Below, piece by piece: positions 33,986 through 42,763 of a stretch of 64,000 nucleotides of DNA; positions within the stretch are counted from its first letter, which is position 1; each line of letters starts with the position of its first letter. The position numbers were made by a program, and so were the translations under genes. The notes beneath the pieces were generated by a model. That model did no database searches and was not told the DNA's origin. It was given only the letters and a program-made list of their open reading frames with translations. The stretch comes from Sinisalibacter aestuarii (GTDB lineage Bacteria; Pseudomonadota; Alphaproteobacteria; Rhodobacterales; Rhodobacteraceae), in NCBI RefSeq assembly GCF_027923545.1, contig NZ_BROH01000012.1, forward strand, positions 62,001-126,000. Direction: 5' to 3'.

Positions 33986-35017
33986 TCAGCCGTGCAGCGC
34001 CTGAATGGCCTGCGTCAGCGTCGCCGTGCCTGCAAGCGTGCCATCCTTGCGCTCGACGAGCACGGTCTGATCCGGCGCGTCGGACATGGTGAGCATCGCT
34101 TCCTCCAGCACCGTCGAGGCGGGCAGGGTGGGCAGGCCATCGGGCGGGGCCGCGCCCTCGGCGAGTGGCGCGGCCAGCGCGCGCAGGCGGATCACCTTGG
34201 CGCGGTTGATGTCCTTGATGAAGTCGCGGATGTAGTCGTCGGCCGGTTTCAGCACGATATCCTGCGCGTCGCCCTGCTGCACCATCGCCCCGTCGCGCAG
34301 GATGGCGATATCGTCGCCAAGCCGCAGCGCCTCGTCGAGATCGTGGGTGATGAAGACGATGGTCTTGTGCAGTTCGGCCTGCAATTCGAGCAGGATCGAC
34401 TGCATGTCGAAGCGGATCAGCGGGTCGAGCGCCGAAAAGGCTTCGTCCATCAGCAGGATGTCGGCATCCGTCGCCAGCCCGCGGGCGAGGCCCACGCGCT
34501 GCTGCATCCCGCCCGACAGGTGGCCGGGATAGTGCTCCTCGTAGCCGGTCAGCCCGACCCGGTCGATCCAGTGCTGGGTGCGCTCGGCGATCTCGGCTTC
34601 GGCCACGCCCTGCACTTCCAGCCCGTAGCCCACATTCTCGCGGATCGTCCGGTGCGGCAGCAGGGCGAATTTCTGAAACACCATCGACATCTTGAAGCGC
34701 CGCAGGTCGCGCAGTTGCGCATCGTTCATCGCCAGCACGTCCGCGCCATCGACGGTGATCTCGCCGCCGGTGGGTTCGATCAGCCGGTTGATATGGCGGA
34801 TCAGGGTGGACTTGCCCGAGCCGGAGAGGCCCATCACCACCTGAATCTGCTTCTCCATGATGTCGAGCGAGACATTGTTCACCCCGAGCACATGGTTGTG
34901 CTTGTCCAGCAGCTCGTCCTTGCCCATGCCCTCGTCGCGCACGAAAGGCAGCACCTTTTCGGGATGGTCGCCGAAGATCTTGTAGAGGTTCTTGATGCGG
35001 ATTTTCGGTTCAGTCAT
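33986..35017 (-). CDS. proV: betaine/proline-type ABC transporter ATP-binding protein
   Basis: This 343-residue ATPase belongs to the ProV/OpuAA class, which powers uptake of glycine betaine, proline or related compatible solutes. The Walker A GLSGSGKSTLIRH, signature LSGGMQQRVGLARGLA, Walker B ILLMDEAFSALDP and switch histidine in ITHDLDEA are clear. The N-terminal YKIFGDHPEKVLPFVRDEGM is characteristic of this class. A C-terminal region of about 80 residues looks like a reduced CBS/regulatory segment. It overlaps the permease gene by eight bases. Roseobacter relatives also use this class for choline or DMSP-type solutes. Confidence 0.88.
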   Translation of the reverse strand: MTEPKIRIKNLYKIFGDHPEKVLPFVRDEGMGKDELLDKHNHVLGVNNVSLDIMEKQIQVVMGLSGSGKSTLIRHINRLIEPTGGEITVDGADVLAMNDAQLRDLRRFKMSMVFQKFALLPHRTIRENVGYGLEVQGVAEAEIAERTQHWIDRVGLTGYEEHYPGHLSGGMQQRVGLARGLATDADILLMDEAFSALDPLIRFDMQSILLELQAELHKTIVFITHDLDEALRLGDDIAILRDGAMVQQGDAQDIVLKPADDYIRDFIKDINRAKVIRLRALAAPLAEGAAPPDGLPTLPASTVLEEAMLTMSDAPDQTVLVERKDGTLAGTATLTQAIQALHG

Positions 35018-35900
35018 GGCCTTGCCCCCGATAGGCCTGCAGCCGTTTGCCGTAGCTCTGCGAGATGCGGTCGAAGATGATGGCGAGCGCCACGATGGCG
35101 AGGCCGTTCATCAGCCCGAGCGCGAGATACTGGTTCGAGATTGCCCGCAGCACCGGCACGCCGAGCCCCTTCACCCCGATCATCGAGGCGATGACGACCA
35201 TGCTCAGCGCCATCATGATGGTCTGGTTCACGCCGGCGAAGATATTCGGCAGTGCCAGCGGCACCTGCACGCCAAACAGCTTCTGGCGCGACGAGGCGCC
35301 GAAGGCGTCGGCCGCTTCCAGCACCTCGGTATCGACGAGGCGGATGCCGAGATTGGTCAGCCGCACGATTGGCGGAATGGCGTAGATCAGCACCGCGAGC
35401 AGGCCCGGCACCTTGCCGATACCGAGCAGCATCACCACCGGGATCAGATAGACGAAGGAGGGGATCGTCTGCATCACGTCGAGCACCGGGGTGATCAGCG
35501 CCTGCATCCGGTCGGAGCGCGACATCAGGATGCCGATGGGAATGCCGATCAGGATACACAGGAAGGTGGCGACCGAGATGATCGCCAGCGTCGCCATCGT
35601 GTCTTCCCACATGTCGAAGATGCCGATCACGATGAAGGCGAGCACCGCGCCGGCGGTGATCTTCCATGACCGCGAGCCGAGCCAGGCCAGGCCGCCGACG
35701 ATCACGAGGATGATCGGCCAGGGCGTGGCGATCAGCAGTTTCTCGAACCAGACGAGAAATTTCAAAAGCGGATCGAAGAAGTTTTCCAGCCCTTCGCCAT
35801 AGGTGCGCGAAAACCCCTTGAACGCCTCGTCGATCGCCTTTTTCATTTCCGCCAGCTCACGGCGGCCAATGGCCGGGAAGTCAGTGAGAAACTCCCACAT
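35010..35900 (-). CDS. proW: betaine/proline-type ABC transporter permease
   Basis: This 296-residue inner membrane permease of the ProW/OpuAB type starts with a soluble N-terminal stretch (MWEFLTDFPAIGRRELAEMK). Transmembrane helices follow. The transport-domain loop is visible in LEAADAFGASSRQKLFGVQV, with PLALPNIFAGVNQTIMMALS after it. It lies between the binding-protein gene and the ATPase gene, overlapping the latter, so all three form one transporter. An intrinsic terminator-like hairpin sits in the gap upstream. Confidence 0.9.
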   Translation of the reverse strand: MWEFLTDFPAIGRRELAEMKKAIDEAFKGFSRTYGEGLENFFDPLLKFLVWFEKLLIATPWPIILVIVGGLAWLGSRSWKITAGAVLAFIVIGIFDMWEDTMATLAIISVATFLCILIGIPIGILMSRSDRMQALITPVLDVMQTIPSFVYLIPVVMLLGIGKVPGLLAVLIYAIPPIVRLTNLGIRLVDTEVLEAADAFGASSRQKLFGVQVPLALPNIFAGVNQTIMMALSMVVIASMIGVKGLGVPVLRAISNQYLALGLMNGLAIVALAIIFDRISQSYGKRLQAYRGQGHD

Positions 35901-35943
35901 CGTCCATATCCCCTTGTTGTTATGGCCTCATTCCAGAGGCTTG

Positions 35944-35975
35944 AAAAAAAGCGGGGGGCATGCCGGCCCCCCGCT
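35944..35975 (-). terminator. hairpin between binding-protein and permease genes
   Basis: A very G+C-rich stem (AGCGGGGGGC/GCCCCCCGCT, loop of six bases) is followed on the minus strand by a seven-base T-run. It lies between the binding-protein stop and the permease start of one operon. It probably reduces read-through so that the binding protein is made in excess, as is common in such operons. Confidence 0.8.
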
Positions 35976-35998
35976 CCATCTGCGTCACCCCTGTGAGA

Positions 35999-37012
35999 TC
36001 ACAGCTCCGCTTTGACCATCTCGGCCACGTCGGGGCTGACCCAGGCGCCCCAGACATCCTCGTAAGCTTCGAGGAAGTGATAGGCGGCATCTTCGCCGGT
36101 GGCCTGGTTCTCGCTCATATAGACGAGCATTTCGTTCATTGCGGTGCCGGGGAAGACGCGCTTCTCGAAATATTCCGAGGCGGTGCCGCCCTTGGCCATG
36201 AATTCATCGGTCACGACCGAGAACACTTCCGACTGGGTCCAGGCCGAGGGCTGCGGATCGGCGCAATCCTGTTCGGCGAGCGCGATGCAGTTGTCCCAGT
36301 TGTCGCGGCCGGCGAATTCGACCTCGAAGGGCAGCATCTGCAGGTTGTACTTGCCGATCACCGAAGTGGGCGACCAGTAATAGCCAAACCACGGCTCGTC
36401 GCGCTCCGAAGCCTTGGCGATCGAGCCGTCAAGCCCCGCCGCCGAGCCCGGATCGACCAGCACCCAGCCCTTGTCTTCCATGCCGAAGGCGCGGAACAGA
36501 TTGGCGTTCACCAGCTGGCAGCCCCAGCCCGCCGGGCAACCCATGAAGGCGCCCTTGCTCTCGTCTTCGGCGTAGGGGAACAGTTCGGGATGTTCGAGCA
36601 GCTTTTCGACCGTGTCGAGGTCGGGATGCGCTTCGGCGAATTTCGGCGTCACCCACCAGCCTTCGCCCAGCCCGGTGATCGGGCCCATGTTGAGGATATG
36701 CATCCGGCCTTCGTCTTCCGCCGCGCTGAGCTGCGTGCGCACCGCGTTGGCCCAGAGTTCGGGGGCCACGTCGGGCTGGGCCTTTTCGTTCATCGAGGCG
36801 AAGGTGGTTTCCGTCGCGCCCGGAACAAGCTCGACCGAGCAGCCATAGCCCGCTTCGAGGATAAGCTTGTCGACATTGGCCATGAGTTCGGCCGAGGCCC
36901 AGTTCATCTCGGCGATGGTGATGTCGCCGCACTCCTGCGCCTGGGCCGCCGTAGCGAAAACAGATACGCCGAGGCCGAGGGCGCCAAGCATGCCAAGTTT
37001 GTTGAATGTCAT
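35999..37012 (-). CDS. proX: betaine/proline-type ABC transporter substrate-binding protein
   Basis: This 337-residue periplasmic binding protein of the OpuAC type has a clear signal peptide (MTFNKLGMLGALGLGVSVFA, then TAAQAQ). Aromatic residues, such as the Trp clusters in WWVTPKF, GWGCQLVN and WFGYYWSPTS, suit a cage for quaternary ammonium or sulfonium ligands. The start at 37012 has AGGGGAG upstream. It is the first gene of the operon. The exact ligand (betaine, proline betaine, choline, DMSP) cannot be read from the sequence. Confidence 0.88.
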   Translation of the reverse strand: MTFNKLGMLGALGLGVSVFATAAQAQECGDITIAEMNWASAELMANVDKLILEAGYGCSVELVPGATETTFASMNEKAQPDVAPELWANAVRTQLSAAEDEGRMHILNMGPITGLGEGWWVTPKFAEAHPDLDTVEKLLEHPELFPYAEDESKGAFMGCPAGWGCQLVNANLFRAFGMEDKGWVLVDPGSAAGLDGSIAKASERDEPWFGYYWSPTSVIGKYNLQMLPFEVEFAGRDNWDNCIALAEQDCADPQPSAWTQSEVFSVVTDEFMAKGGTASEYFEKRVFPGTAMNEMLVYMSENQATGEDAAYHFLEAYEDVWGAWVSPDVAEMVKAEL

Positions 37013-37265
37013 AGGGGTCTCCCCTGAGGTGTTCCTTTTTGCCGGCCGGGGCACGCACGGCTCCGGCGGCCACCGCCCCGCACGGGCGATTTCCCGGGTG
37101 CTGCATGTGCGAAACGCGACATTCAGTCCGAGCAGATGTCGTAAACAGAACATATTCGCATTCGCATGTAAACCGCGCGGCGTTTGCGCTACCGCGCGCG
37201 CGCCCGCGCGGATTTGACAGCCGGGCCGAAATATGGGCACTGACCGCCCGGAAAAGGGGGCCAGG

Positions 37266-38249
37266 ATGGTCGGACAGGCGGCACAGAGTGGGCAGGGCAG
37301 GCTGGTGGCGGTGGTCGTCACCTATAACCGGCTGGCACAGCTCCGGGTGACCCTGCCGCGGCTGCTGGAGGCCGCGCCGGAGGCGCTGCAGGCTGTGGTC
37401 GTGGTCGACAATGCCTCGACCGATGGCACCGGCGACTGGCTGCGCGGACAGGATGACGGGCGGCTCCATGCCATCCTCAGCCCTGACAATCTTGGCGGCG
37501 CGGGCGGCTTCAATCTGGGGATGCGCCGGGCGGTGGAGATGTTCGACCCCGACTGGCTGGTGGTGATGGACGACGATGCCCGCCCCGCGCCGGAGGCGCT
37601 CGCCGCTTTCCATGCCGCCGATCTGCGGGGCTGGGATGCGGTGGCGGCAGCGGTCTACTACCCCGATGGCGCGATCTGCGACATGAACCGCCCGGCGATG
37701 AACCCGTTCCGCGATGCCGCCACCTTTCTGCGGTATGCCGGCGGGCAGGGCGACGTGGCGCATCTGACCCCGGCGGATTACGCCGGCGATGCGCGGCGGG
37801 TCGACTGGTCGACCTTCGTTGGCCTGTTCCTGTCGCGCCGGGCGATGCAGATGGCGGGCTATCCCGATCCGCGATTGTTCATCTATGCCGACGATGTGCT
37901 CTTCACCCTCGGGCTGACGCGGGCGGGCGGGCAGATCGGCTTTTTGCCGGAGATCCGCTTCGAGCACGATTGCTCGTCGCTCGCGGGCGGCTCGTCACGC
38001 CGGCTGCATCCGTTCTGGAAAACCTATTACTACCACCGCAACCAGATCTTCCTTTACCGCGCGCTTGCCGGGCGCTGGTTCTGGCCGGTGATCCTGCTGC
38101 TGGTCGCGAAATGGACGCTCAAGGTCCGCCATCATAAGGGCCAGCGGGGGCCATTCCTGAAGCTTCTGTGGTGGGCGGTGCGCGACGGGCTCACCGGGCG
38201 GCGCGACATGGACCCGGCCATCGTGTTCCGGGCGGCCGGGGGCGGCTGA
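37266..38249 (+). CDS. glycosyltransferase family 2 protein
   Basis: This is a 327-residue GT2 enzyme. The N-terminal VAVVVTYNRLAQL segment, VVVDNASTDGT, the DNLGGAGGFNLGM block and the metal-binding VMDDDARP (DXD-type) are typical. A hydrophobic C-terminal segment (AGRWFWPVILLLVAKWTLK) suggests membrane association. GT2 enzymes like this often add sugars to lipopolysaccharide or capsule; galactofuranosyltransferases share the layout. The start at 37266 follows AAAGGGGG. It lies between the ABC operon and thrS with no related genes nearby, so its target is unknown. Confidence 0.85.
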   Translation: MVGQAAQSGQGRLVAVVVTYNRLAQLRVTLPRLLEAAPEALQAVVVVDNASTDGTGDWLRGQDDGRLHAILSPDNLGGAGGFNLGMRRAVEMFDPDWLVVMDDDARPAPEALAAFHAADLRGWDAVAAAVYYPDGAICDMNRPAMNPFRDAATFLRYAGGQGDVAHLTPADYAGDARRVDWSTFVGLFLSRRAMQMAGYPDPRLFIYADDVLFTLGLTRAGGQIGFLPEIRFEHDCSSLAGGSSRRLHPFWKTYYYHRNQIFLYRALAGRWFWPVILLLVAKWTLKVRHHKGQRGPFLKLLWWAVRDGLTGRRDMDPAIVFRAAGGG

Positions 38250-38307
38250 GCCCCCGTCCGGCCTTCGTCGATCCGGAGCCGTTTTATCCGCCGCGCGGCG
38301 CCGTAGC

Positions 38308-40257
38308 TCAGCGCAGATCGGGCGGGGTGGCCTCGGCGGCGAGATCGGCCACCACCTCGTCGAGCGCCACCACCCGCGTGTGCTTCTCGCCGAGCCGGCG
38401 CAGGCTGACGGTGCGTTCTTCCACCTCTTTCATGCCGATGGCGAGGATCACCGGCACCTTGCCCACCGAATGCTCGCGGACCTTGTAGTTGATCTTCTCG
38501 TTGCGCACATCGGCCTCGGCGCGCACGCCTTTGGCCTTCAGCGCCGCCACCACCTCATGCACGAAAGGGTCGGCATCCGAGACGATCGAGGCCACCACCA
38601 CCTGCCGGGGCGCGATCCAGAACGGCAGTTTGCCGGCATGTTCCTCGATCAGAATGCCGATGAACCGCTCGAAGCTGCCCAGCGTGGCGCGGTGCAGCAT
38701 CACCGGGCGGTGCTTGGCGCCGTCTTCGCCGATGTAATTCGCATCCAGCCGCTCGGGCAGGACGAAATCCACCTGCAGCGTGCCGCATTGCCAGTCGCGC
38801 CCGATTGCGTCGGTCAGCACGAATTCCAGCTTCGGCCCGTAGAAGGCGCCTTCACCGGGGTTGAGGGTGATGTCGTTCGTCACCTTGCGGGTCGCCGACA
38901 TCAGCGCCTCTTCGGCCTTGTCCCAGATCTCGTCAGAGCCCGCCCGTGTATCGGGCCGGTCGGAAAACAGGATCTTGTAATTCGGGAAGCCGAGGTCGCT
39001 GTAGACGCCCGAAAGGTGGGCGATGAACTTCTCTGTCTCGGCGGCGATCTGGGCTTCGGTGCAGAAGATATGCGCATCGTCCTGCACAAAGCCGCGCACC
39101 CGCATGATGCCGTGCAGCGCACCCGAGGGCTCGTAGCGGTTGCAGGAACCGAATTCGGCGATGCGCAGCGGCAGATCGCGGTAGGACTTCAGGCCCTGGT
39201 TGAAGATCTGCACATGGCCCGGGCAGTTCATCGGCTTGAGCGCATTCACCGTCTTCTCGCGGGCATGTTCCTCGTCCACTTCGACGATGAACATGTTCTC
39301 CTGGTATTTCTCCCAATGCCCGGATTGCTCCCAGAGCCGCCGGTCGATCACCTGGGGGGTGTTCACCTCGACATAGCCGTCGCGTTCCTGCTGGCGGCGC
39401 ATGTAGTCCTGCAAGGTGGTGTAGATCCGCCAGCCATTCGGGTGCCAGAAGATCTGGCCCGGCGCTTCTTCCTGCAAATGGAACAGGTCCATCTCGCGGC
39501 CCAGCCGGCGATGATCGCGCTTCTCGGCTTCTTCGAGGAAGGTGAGGTATTTCTTCAAGCCATCGCGGTTGAGAAAGCCCACGCCGTAGATGCGCTGGAG
39601 CATCGGGTTGTTGCTGTCGCCCCGCCAATAGGCGCCCGCCACCTTCATCAGCTTGAAGGCGTCGGCCGGGATCTGCCCCGTGTGTTGCAGGTGCGGGCCA
39701 CGGCAGAGATCCTGCCAGTGGCCGTGCCAATACATCCGGATCGGCTGGCCGTCATCGGGGATCGCGTTGACCAGCTCGACCTTGTAGGGCTCGTTATTGG
39801 CCTCGTAATACTTCACCGCGCGGTCGCGGTCCCAGACCTCCGTTGTCACCGGATCGCGGCGGTTGATGATCTCTTTCATCTTCGCCTCGATCTGGCCGAG
39901 ATCTTCGGGCGTGAACGGCTCGTCGCGGTCGAAATCGTAATACCAGCCGTTTTCGATCACCGGGCCGATGGTAACCTTCACATCCGGCCAGATCTCCTGC
40001 ACCGCGCGCGCCATGATATGGGCGGCGTCGTGGCGCACGAGTTCGAGCGCCTGCGCCTCGTCCTTCATCGTGTGGATGGCGATCTCGGCATCTTCCTCGA
40101 TCGGCCATTGCAGATCGAAATGCTTGCCGTTGACACTGGCGGAAATCGCCTTCTTGGCCAGCGAGCTGGAAATCCCGGCGGCGACCTCTGCGGGCGTCAC
40201 GCCAGCGGGATACGCTTTGGAATTGCCATCGGGGAATGTCAGGGAAATCTGGGCCAT
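38308..40257 (-). CDS. thrS: threonine-tRNA ligase
   Basis: This 649-residue class II aminoacyl-tRNA synthetase charges tRNA-Thr (EC 6.1.1.3). An N-terminal TGS domain ([20 protein letters not shown]) is followed by the editing domain ([19 protein letters not shown]), the catalytic core with [13 protein letters not shown] and [19 protein letters not shown], and the anticodon-binding domain with [17 protein letters not shown]. Length is typical. It converges on the GT2 gene and stands as its own unit. Confidence 0.97.
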   Translation of the reverse strand: MAQISLTFPDGNSKAYPAGVTPAEVAAGISSSLAKKAISASVNGKHFDLQWPIEEDAEIAIHTMKDEAQALELVRHDAAHIMARAVQEIWPDVKVTIGPVIENGWYYDFDRDEPFTPEDLGQIEAKMKEIINRRDPVTTEVWDRDRAVKYYEANNEPYKVELVNAIPDDGQPIRMYWHGHWQDLCRGPHLQHTGQIPADAFKLMKVAGAYWRGDSNNPMLQRIYGVGFLNRDGLKKYLTFLEEAEKRDHRRLGREMDLFHLQEEAPGQIFWHPNGWRIYTTLQDYMRRQQERDGYVEVNTPQVIDRRLWEQSGHWEKYQENMFIVEVDEEHAREKTVNALKPMNCPGHVQIFNQGLKSYRDLPLRIAEFGSCNRYEPSGALHGIMRVRGFVQDDAHIFCTEAQIAAETEKFIAHLSGVYSDLGFPNYKILFSDRPDTRAGSDEIWDKAEEALMSATRKVTNDITLNPGEGAFYGPKLEFVLTDAIGRDWQCGTLQVDFVLPERLDANYIGEDGAKHRPVMLHRATLGSFERFIGILIEEHAGKLPFWIAPRQVVVASIVSDADPFVHEVVAALKAKGVRAEADVRNEKINYKVREHSVGKVPVILAIGMKEVEERTVSLRRLGEKHTRVVALDEVVADLAAEATPPDLR

Positions 40258-40475
40258 ACGGCTCTTTCCTCGTCGGTTTGGCGCCCACGGAACGCCCGGT
40301 TGCGGGTATATGTGGGCCCCATGTGCCCGCCCGGGCGCGCGAAGTCAACGCCGGGGGCGGAAAATGTGGCAATTTGGCCCGAAACCGGCATGGGCGGGCT
40401 CCCGCCTTCCCTTGGGTGGCCCCCCTTTCCAAGCCCGGCAGCTTCGGGCAGGATCGCGCCAAAACGAGGATGGGC

Positions 40476-41219
40476 ATGGGCGAGACACAGTTTCACGAGA
40501 CGGCAGCGGGGCGTCGCATCGCCTATCACAAGACCGAGGGACGAGGCCCCGGTGTGGTCTTTCTCGGCGGCTTCATGTCCGACATGGACGGCACAAAGGC
40601 GCTGGCGCTGGAAGGTTGGGCAAGGCGGACGGGCCGGGCCTTTCTGCGGTTCGACTATTCCGGTCACGGGCAAAGCTCCGGCGCCTTCACCGAGGGCTGT
40701 ATCGGCGATTGGGCGGCGGATGCGCAGAGCGTGATCGGGGCGGTTACCGAGGGGCCGCAGGTTTTGGTCGGCTCAAGCATGGGAGGTTGGATTTCTGCAA
40801 TTCTGATCCGGGAAATCGGCGAAAAAATCGCCGGTTTTGTTGGAATTGCAGCAGCCCCCGATTTCACCGAAGACAGCATGTGGCGCGATTTCTCGCCGGT
40901 CGAGCGGGCAAAACTGCTGCATAGCGGCCAGCTCTACCTGCCCTCGGATTACGGCGATCCATACCCGATCACCCGGCGGCTGATCGAGGACGGGCGCGAC
41001 AATCTCGTGCTGCGCGCGCCCCTGCCGATGCCCTTCCCGGTGCGGCTGTTGCAGGGCACCGCCGATGCGGATGTGGAGCGGCAGGTGGCGCTCAGCCTGC
41101 TCGACCATATCGAGGGCGACGATGTGCGGCTGACCTTCGTCAAAGGCGCCGATCACCGCTTTTCCAGCCCCGAATGCCTCGCCCTGATCGAGCGCAGCGT
41201 TGAAGAGGTGCTCGCATGA
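40476..41219 (+). CDS. alpha/beta hydrolase
   Basis: This is a 247-residue serine hydrolase fold. The oxyanion segment VVFLGGFMSDM, the nucleophile elbow GSSMGGW and the late acid/histidine segments around GTADADV and KGADHRF complete a plausible Ser-Asp-His triad. The substrate is unknown. The ATG at 40476 lies six bases after GAGG; an ATG two codons earlier is possible. It overlaps the next hydrolase gene by four bases (ATGA), and an FAH-family gene follows, so the group may serve one catabolic route. Confidence 0.8.
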   Translation: MGETQFHETAAGRRIAYHKTEGRGPGVVFLGGFMSDMDGTKALALEGWARRTGRAFLRFDYSGHGQSSGAFTEGCIGDWAADAQSVIGAVTEGPQVLVGSSMGGWISAILIREIGEKIAGFVGIAAAPDFTEDSMWRDFSPVERAKLLHSGQLYLPSDYGDPYPITRRLIEDGRDNLVLRAPLPMPFPVRLLQGTADADVERQVALSLLDHIEGDDVRLTFVKGADHRFSSPECLALIERSVEEVLA

Positions 41220-41926
41220 GCGAGCCGATCCTCCTGGTGCCGGGCATGATGTGCGATGCGCGGGTGTTCGGGCCGCAGATCGAGGATCTGAGCCGCGATT
41301 TCGCCCTCCATATCGCCCGGGTCACGCGGGCGGACTCGATCCGCGAAATGGCGGCCGAGGCGATCCACCACGCGCCCGCCCGCTTCGCGCTGGCCGGGCT
41401 GTCGATGGGCGGGATCGTGGCGATGGAAATCCTGCGCCGGGTGCCCGAGCGGGTGACGCGGTTTGCGCTGATCTCGACCACGCCGCTGGCCGAAACGCCC
41501 GAACAGGCCGCCTGGCGCGAACCGCAGATCGTCAAGGCGCAATCGGGCAATCTCACCGAGGCGCTGCGTGCGGCCCTGCCTGTCGACAGTCTCGGCCCGG
41601 GGCCGGGGCGCCAGAAGGTGCTTGCGGTGCTCGACGCGATGGCAGCCGATCTTGGCCCGCGCGAATTCATCCGCCAGTCGCGCGCGCTGCAACGCCGCCC
41701 CGATGCGCAAAAGGTGCTGCGTATGGCCCGCGCCCCGGCGCTGGTGCTTTGCGGCGGGCACGACAAGATCACGCCGATCAGGCGCCACAGCTTCATGGCC
41801 GAGCTTATCCCCTATGCCGAACTTGCGATCATCGAGGAGGCGGGCCATATCCCGACGCTGGAAGCCCCTGAAAAGGTAAACATGGCGCTGCGGGCCTGGA
41901 TGGACCTGCCGATGGTGCTGCGCTAG
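41216..41926 (+). CDS. alpha/beta hydrolase
   Basis: This is a 236-residue hydrolase fold with an N-terminal LVPGMMCDARVF segment, the nucleophile elbow GLSMGGI, an acid in CGGHDKITP and the catalytic histidine in EAGHIPTLEAPE. It is translationally coupled to the preceding hydrolase gene. Distinct sequences argue against a recent duplication of one gene. The substrate cannot be inferred from the sequence. Confidence 0.8.
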   Translation: MSEPILLVPGMMCDARVFGPQIEDLSRDFALHIARVTRADSIREMAAEAIHHAPARFALAGLSMGGIVAMEILRRVPERVTRFALISTTPLAETPEQAAWREPQIVKAQSGNLTEALRAALPVDSLGPGPGRQKVLAVLDAMAADLGPREFIRQSRALQRRPDAQKVLRMARAPALVLCGGHDKITPIRRHSFMAELIPYAELAIIEEAGHIPTLEAPEKVNMALRAWMDLPMVLR

Positions 41927-41994
41927 ACGGGCCGCCTCCCGCTACGCCCCCCGCCACTGCCGCCACCCGCCTTCGCCCAAGAGGACCTCGCCCG

Positions 41995-42690
41995 ATGAAA
42001 TATCTCTTCCAGCCGCCCGCAATCCCGTCGATCCCGGTCAGCGGAGAGGCGGCCGGCTACCCGGTGCTGCGCATCTTCTGCGTTGGGCGCAACTATGCCG
42101 CCCATGCCGCCGAGATGGGCGTGGCGGTGGACCGCGACGCGCCGTTCTACTTCACGAAGAACCCGCAGCATATGCTGGCGAGCGGCAGCACGCTGCCCTA
42201 TCCGCCGGGCACCGAGGATTTGCACCACGAGATGGAACTGGCGCTGGCGATCGGCCAGCCGGTGTTTCGTGCCACGGCGGAAGAGGCGCAGGCGGCGATC
42301 TATGCCTATGGCTGTGCGCTCGATATGACCCGCCGCGATCTGCAGGCCGAGGGCAAGGCGCAGCGCCGGCCCTGGGATCTGGGCAAGGATGTCGAGGGCA
42401 GCGCGGTGTTTGCCGAACTGACCCGGGCGGAGGCCTTCGGCGCGGTGCGCGATCAGCGCATCCATCTCGAAGTGAACGGCGAGGCGCGGCAGGATGCGAC
42501 CCTGGGCGAGCTTGTCCATAGCTGCGCCGAGGTGGTGGCGCATCTGTCGCGCTTTTATCATCTCGCCCCCGGCGACGTGATCATGACGGGCACGCCAGCC
42601 GGTGTTGGCCCCGTGGTCGCGGGCGACGAGATCACCGGCGGCATCGACGGCCTCGCCCCGATCAGCCTGCGCATCGGCGCGGCTGAGTAG
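41995..42690 (+). CDS. fumarylacetoacetate hydrolase family protein
   Basis: This is a 231-residue FAH-fold enzyme. The FCVGRNYAAHAAEMG segment, the metal-binding EMELALAIG, CALDMTRRDLQ and the conserved MTGTPAGVGPV are present. Size and motifs fit fumarylpyruvate hydrolase or acylpyruvase-type enzymes that cleave C-C bonds in aromatic or amino acid catabolism. It follows two alpha/beta hydrolase genes on the same strand, 68 bases apart. Confidence 0.85.
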   Translation: MKYLFQPPAIPSIPVSGEAAGYPVLRIFCVGRNYAAHAAEMGVAVDRDAPFYFTKNPQHMLASGSTLPYPPGTEDLHHEMELALAIGQPVFRATAEEAQAAIYAYGCALDMTRRDLQAEGKAQRRPWDLGKDVEGSAVFAELTRAEAFGAVRDQRIHLEVNGEARQDATLGELVHSCAEVVAHLSRFYHLAPGDVIMTGTPAGVGPVVAGDEITGGIDGLAPISLRIGAAE

Positions 42691-42763
42691 GCGCGGGAAA
42701 ACGCCATCGTCTCCGGCCCGGCCTTGAAGCCGCAGACCCCCAGGTCTATCAACGGCTTAGGAC

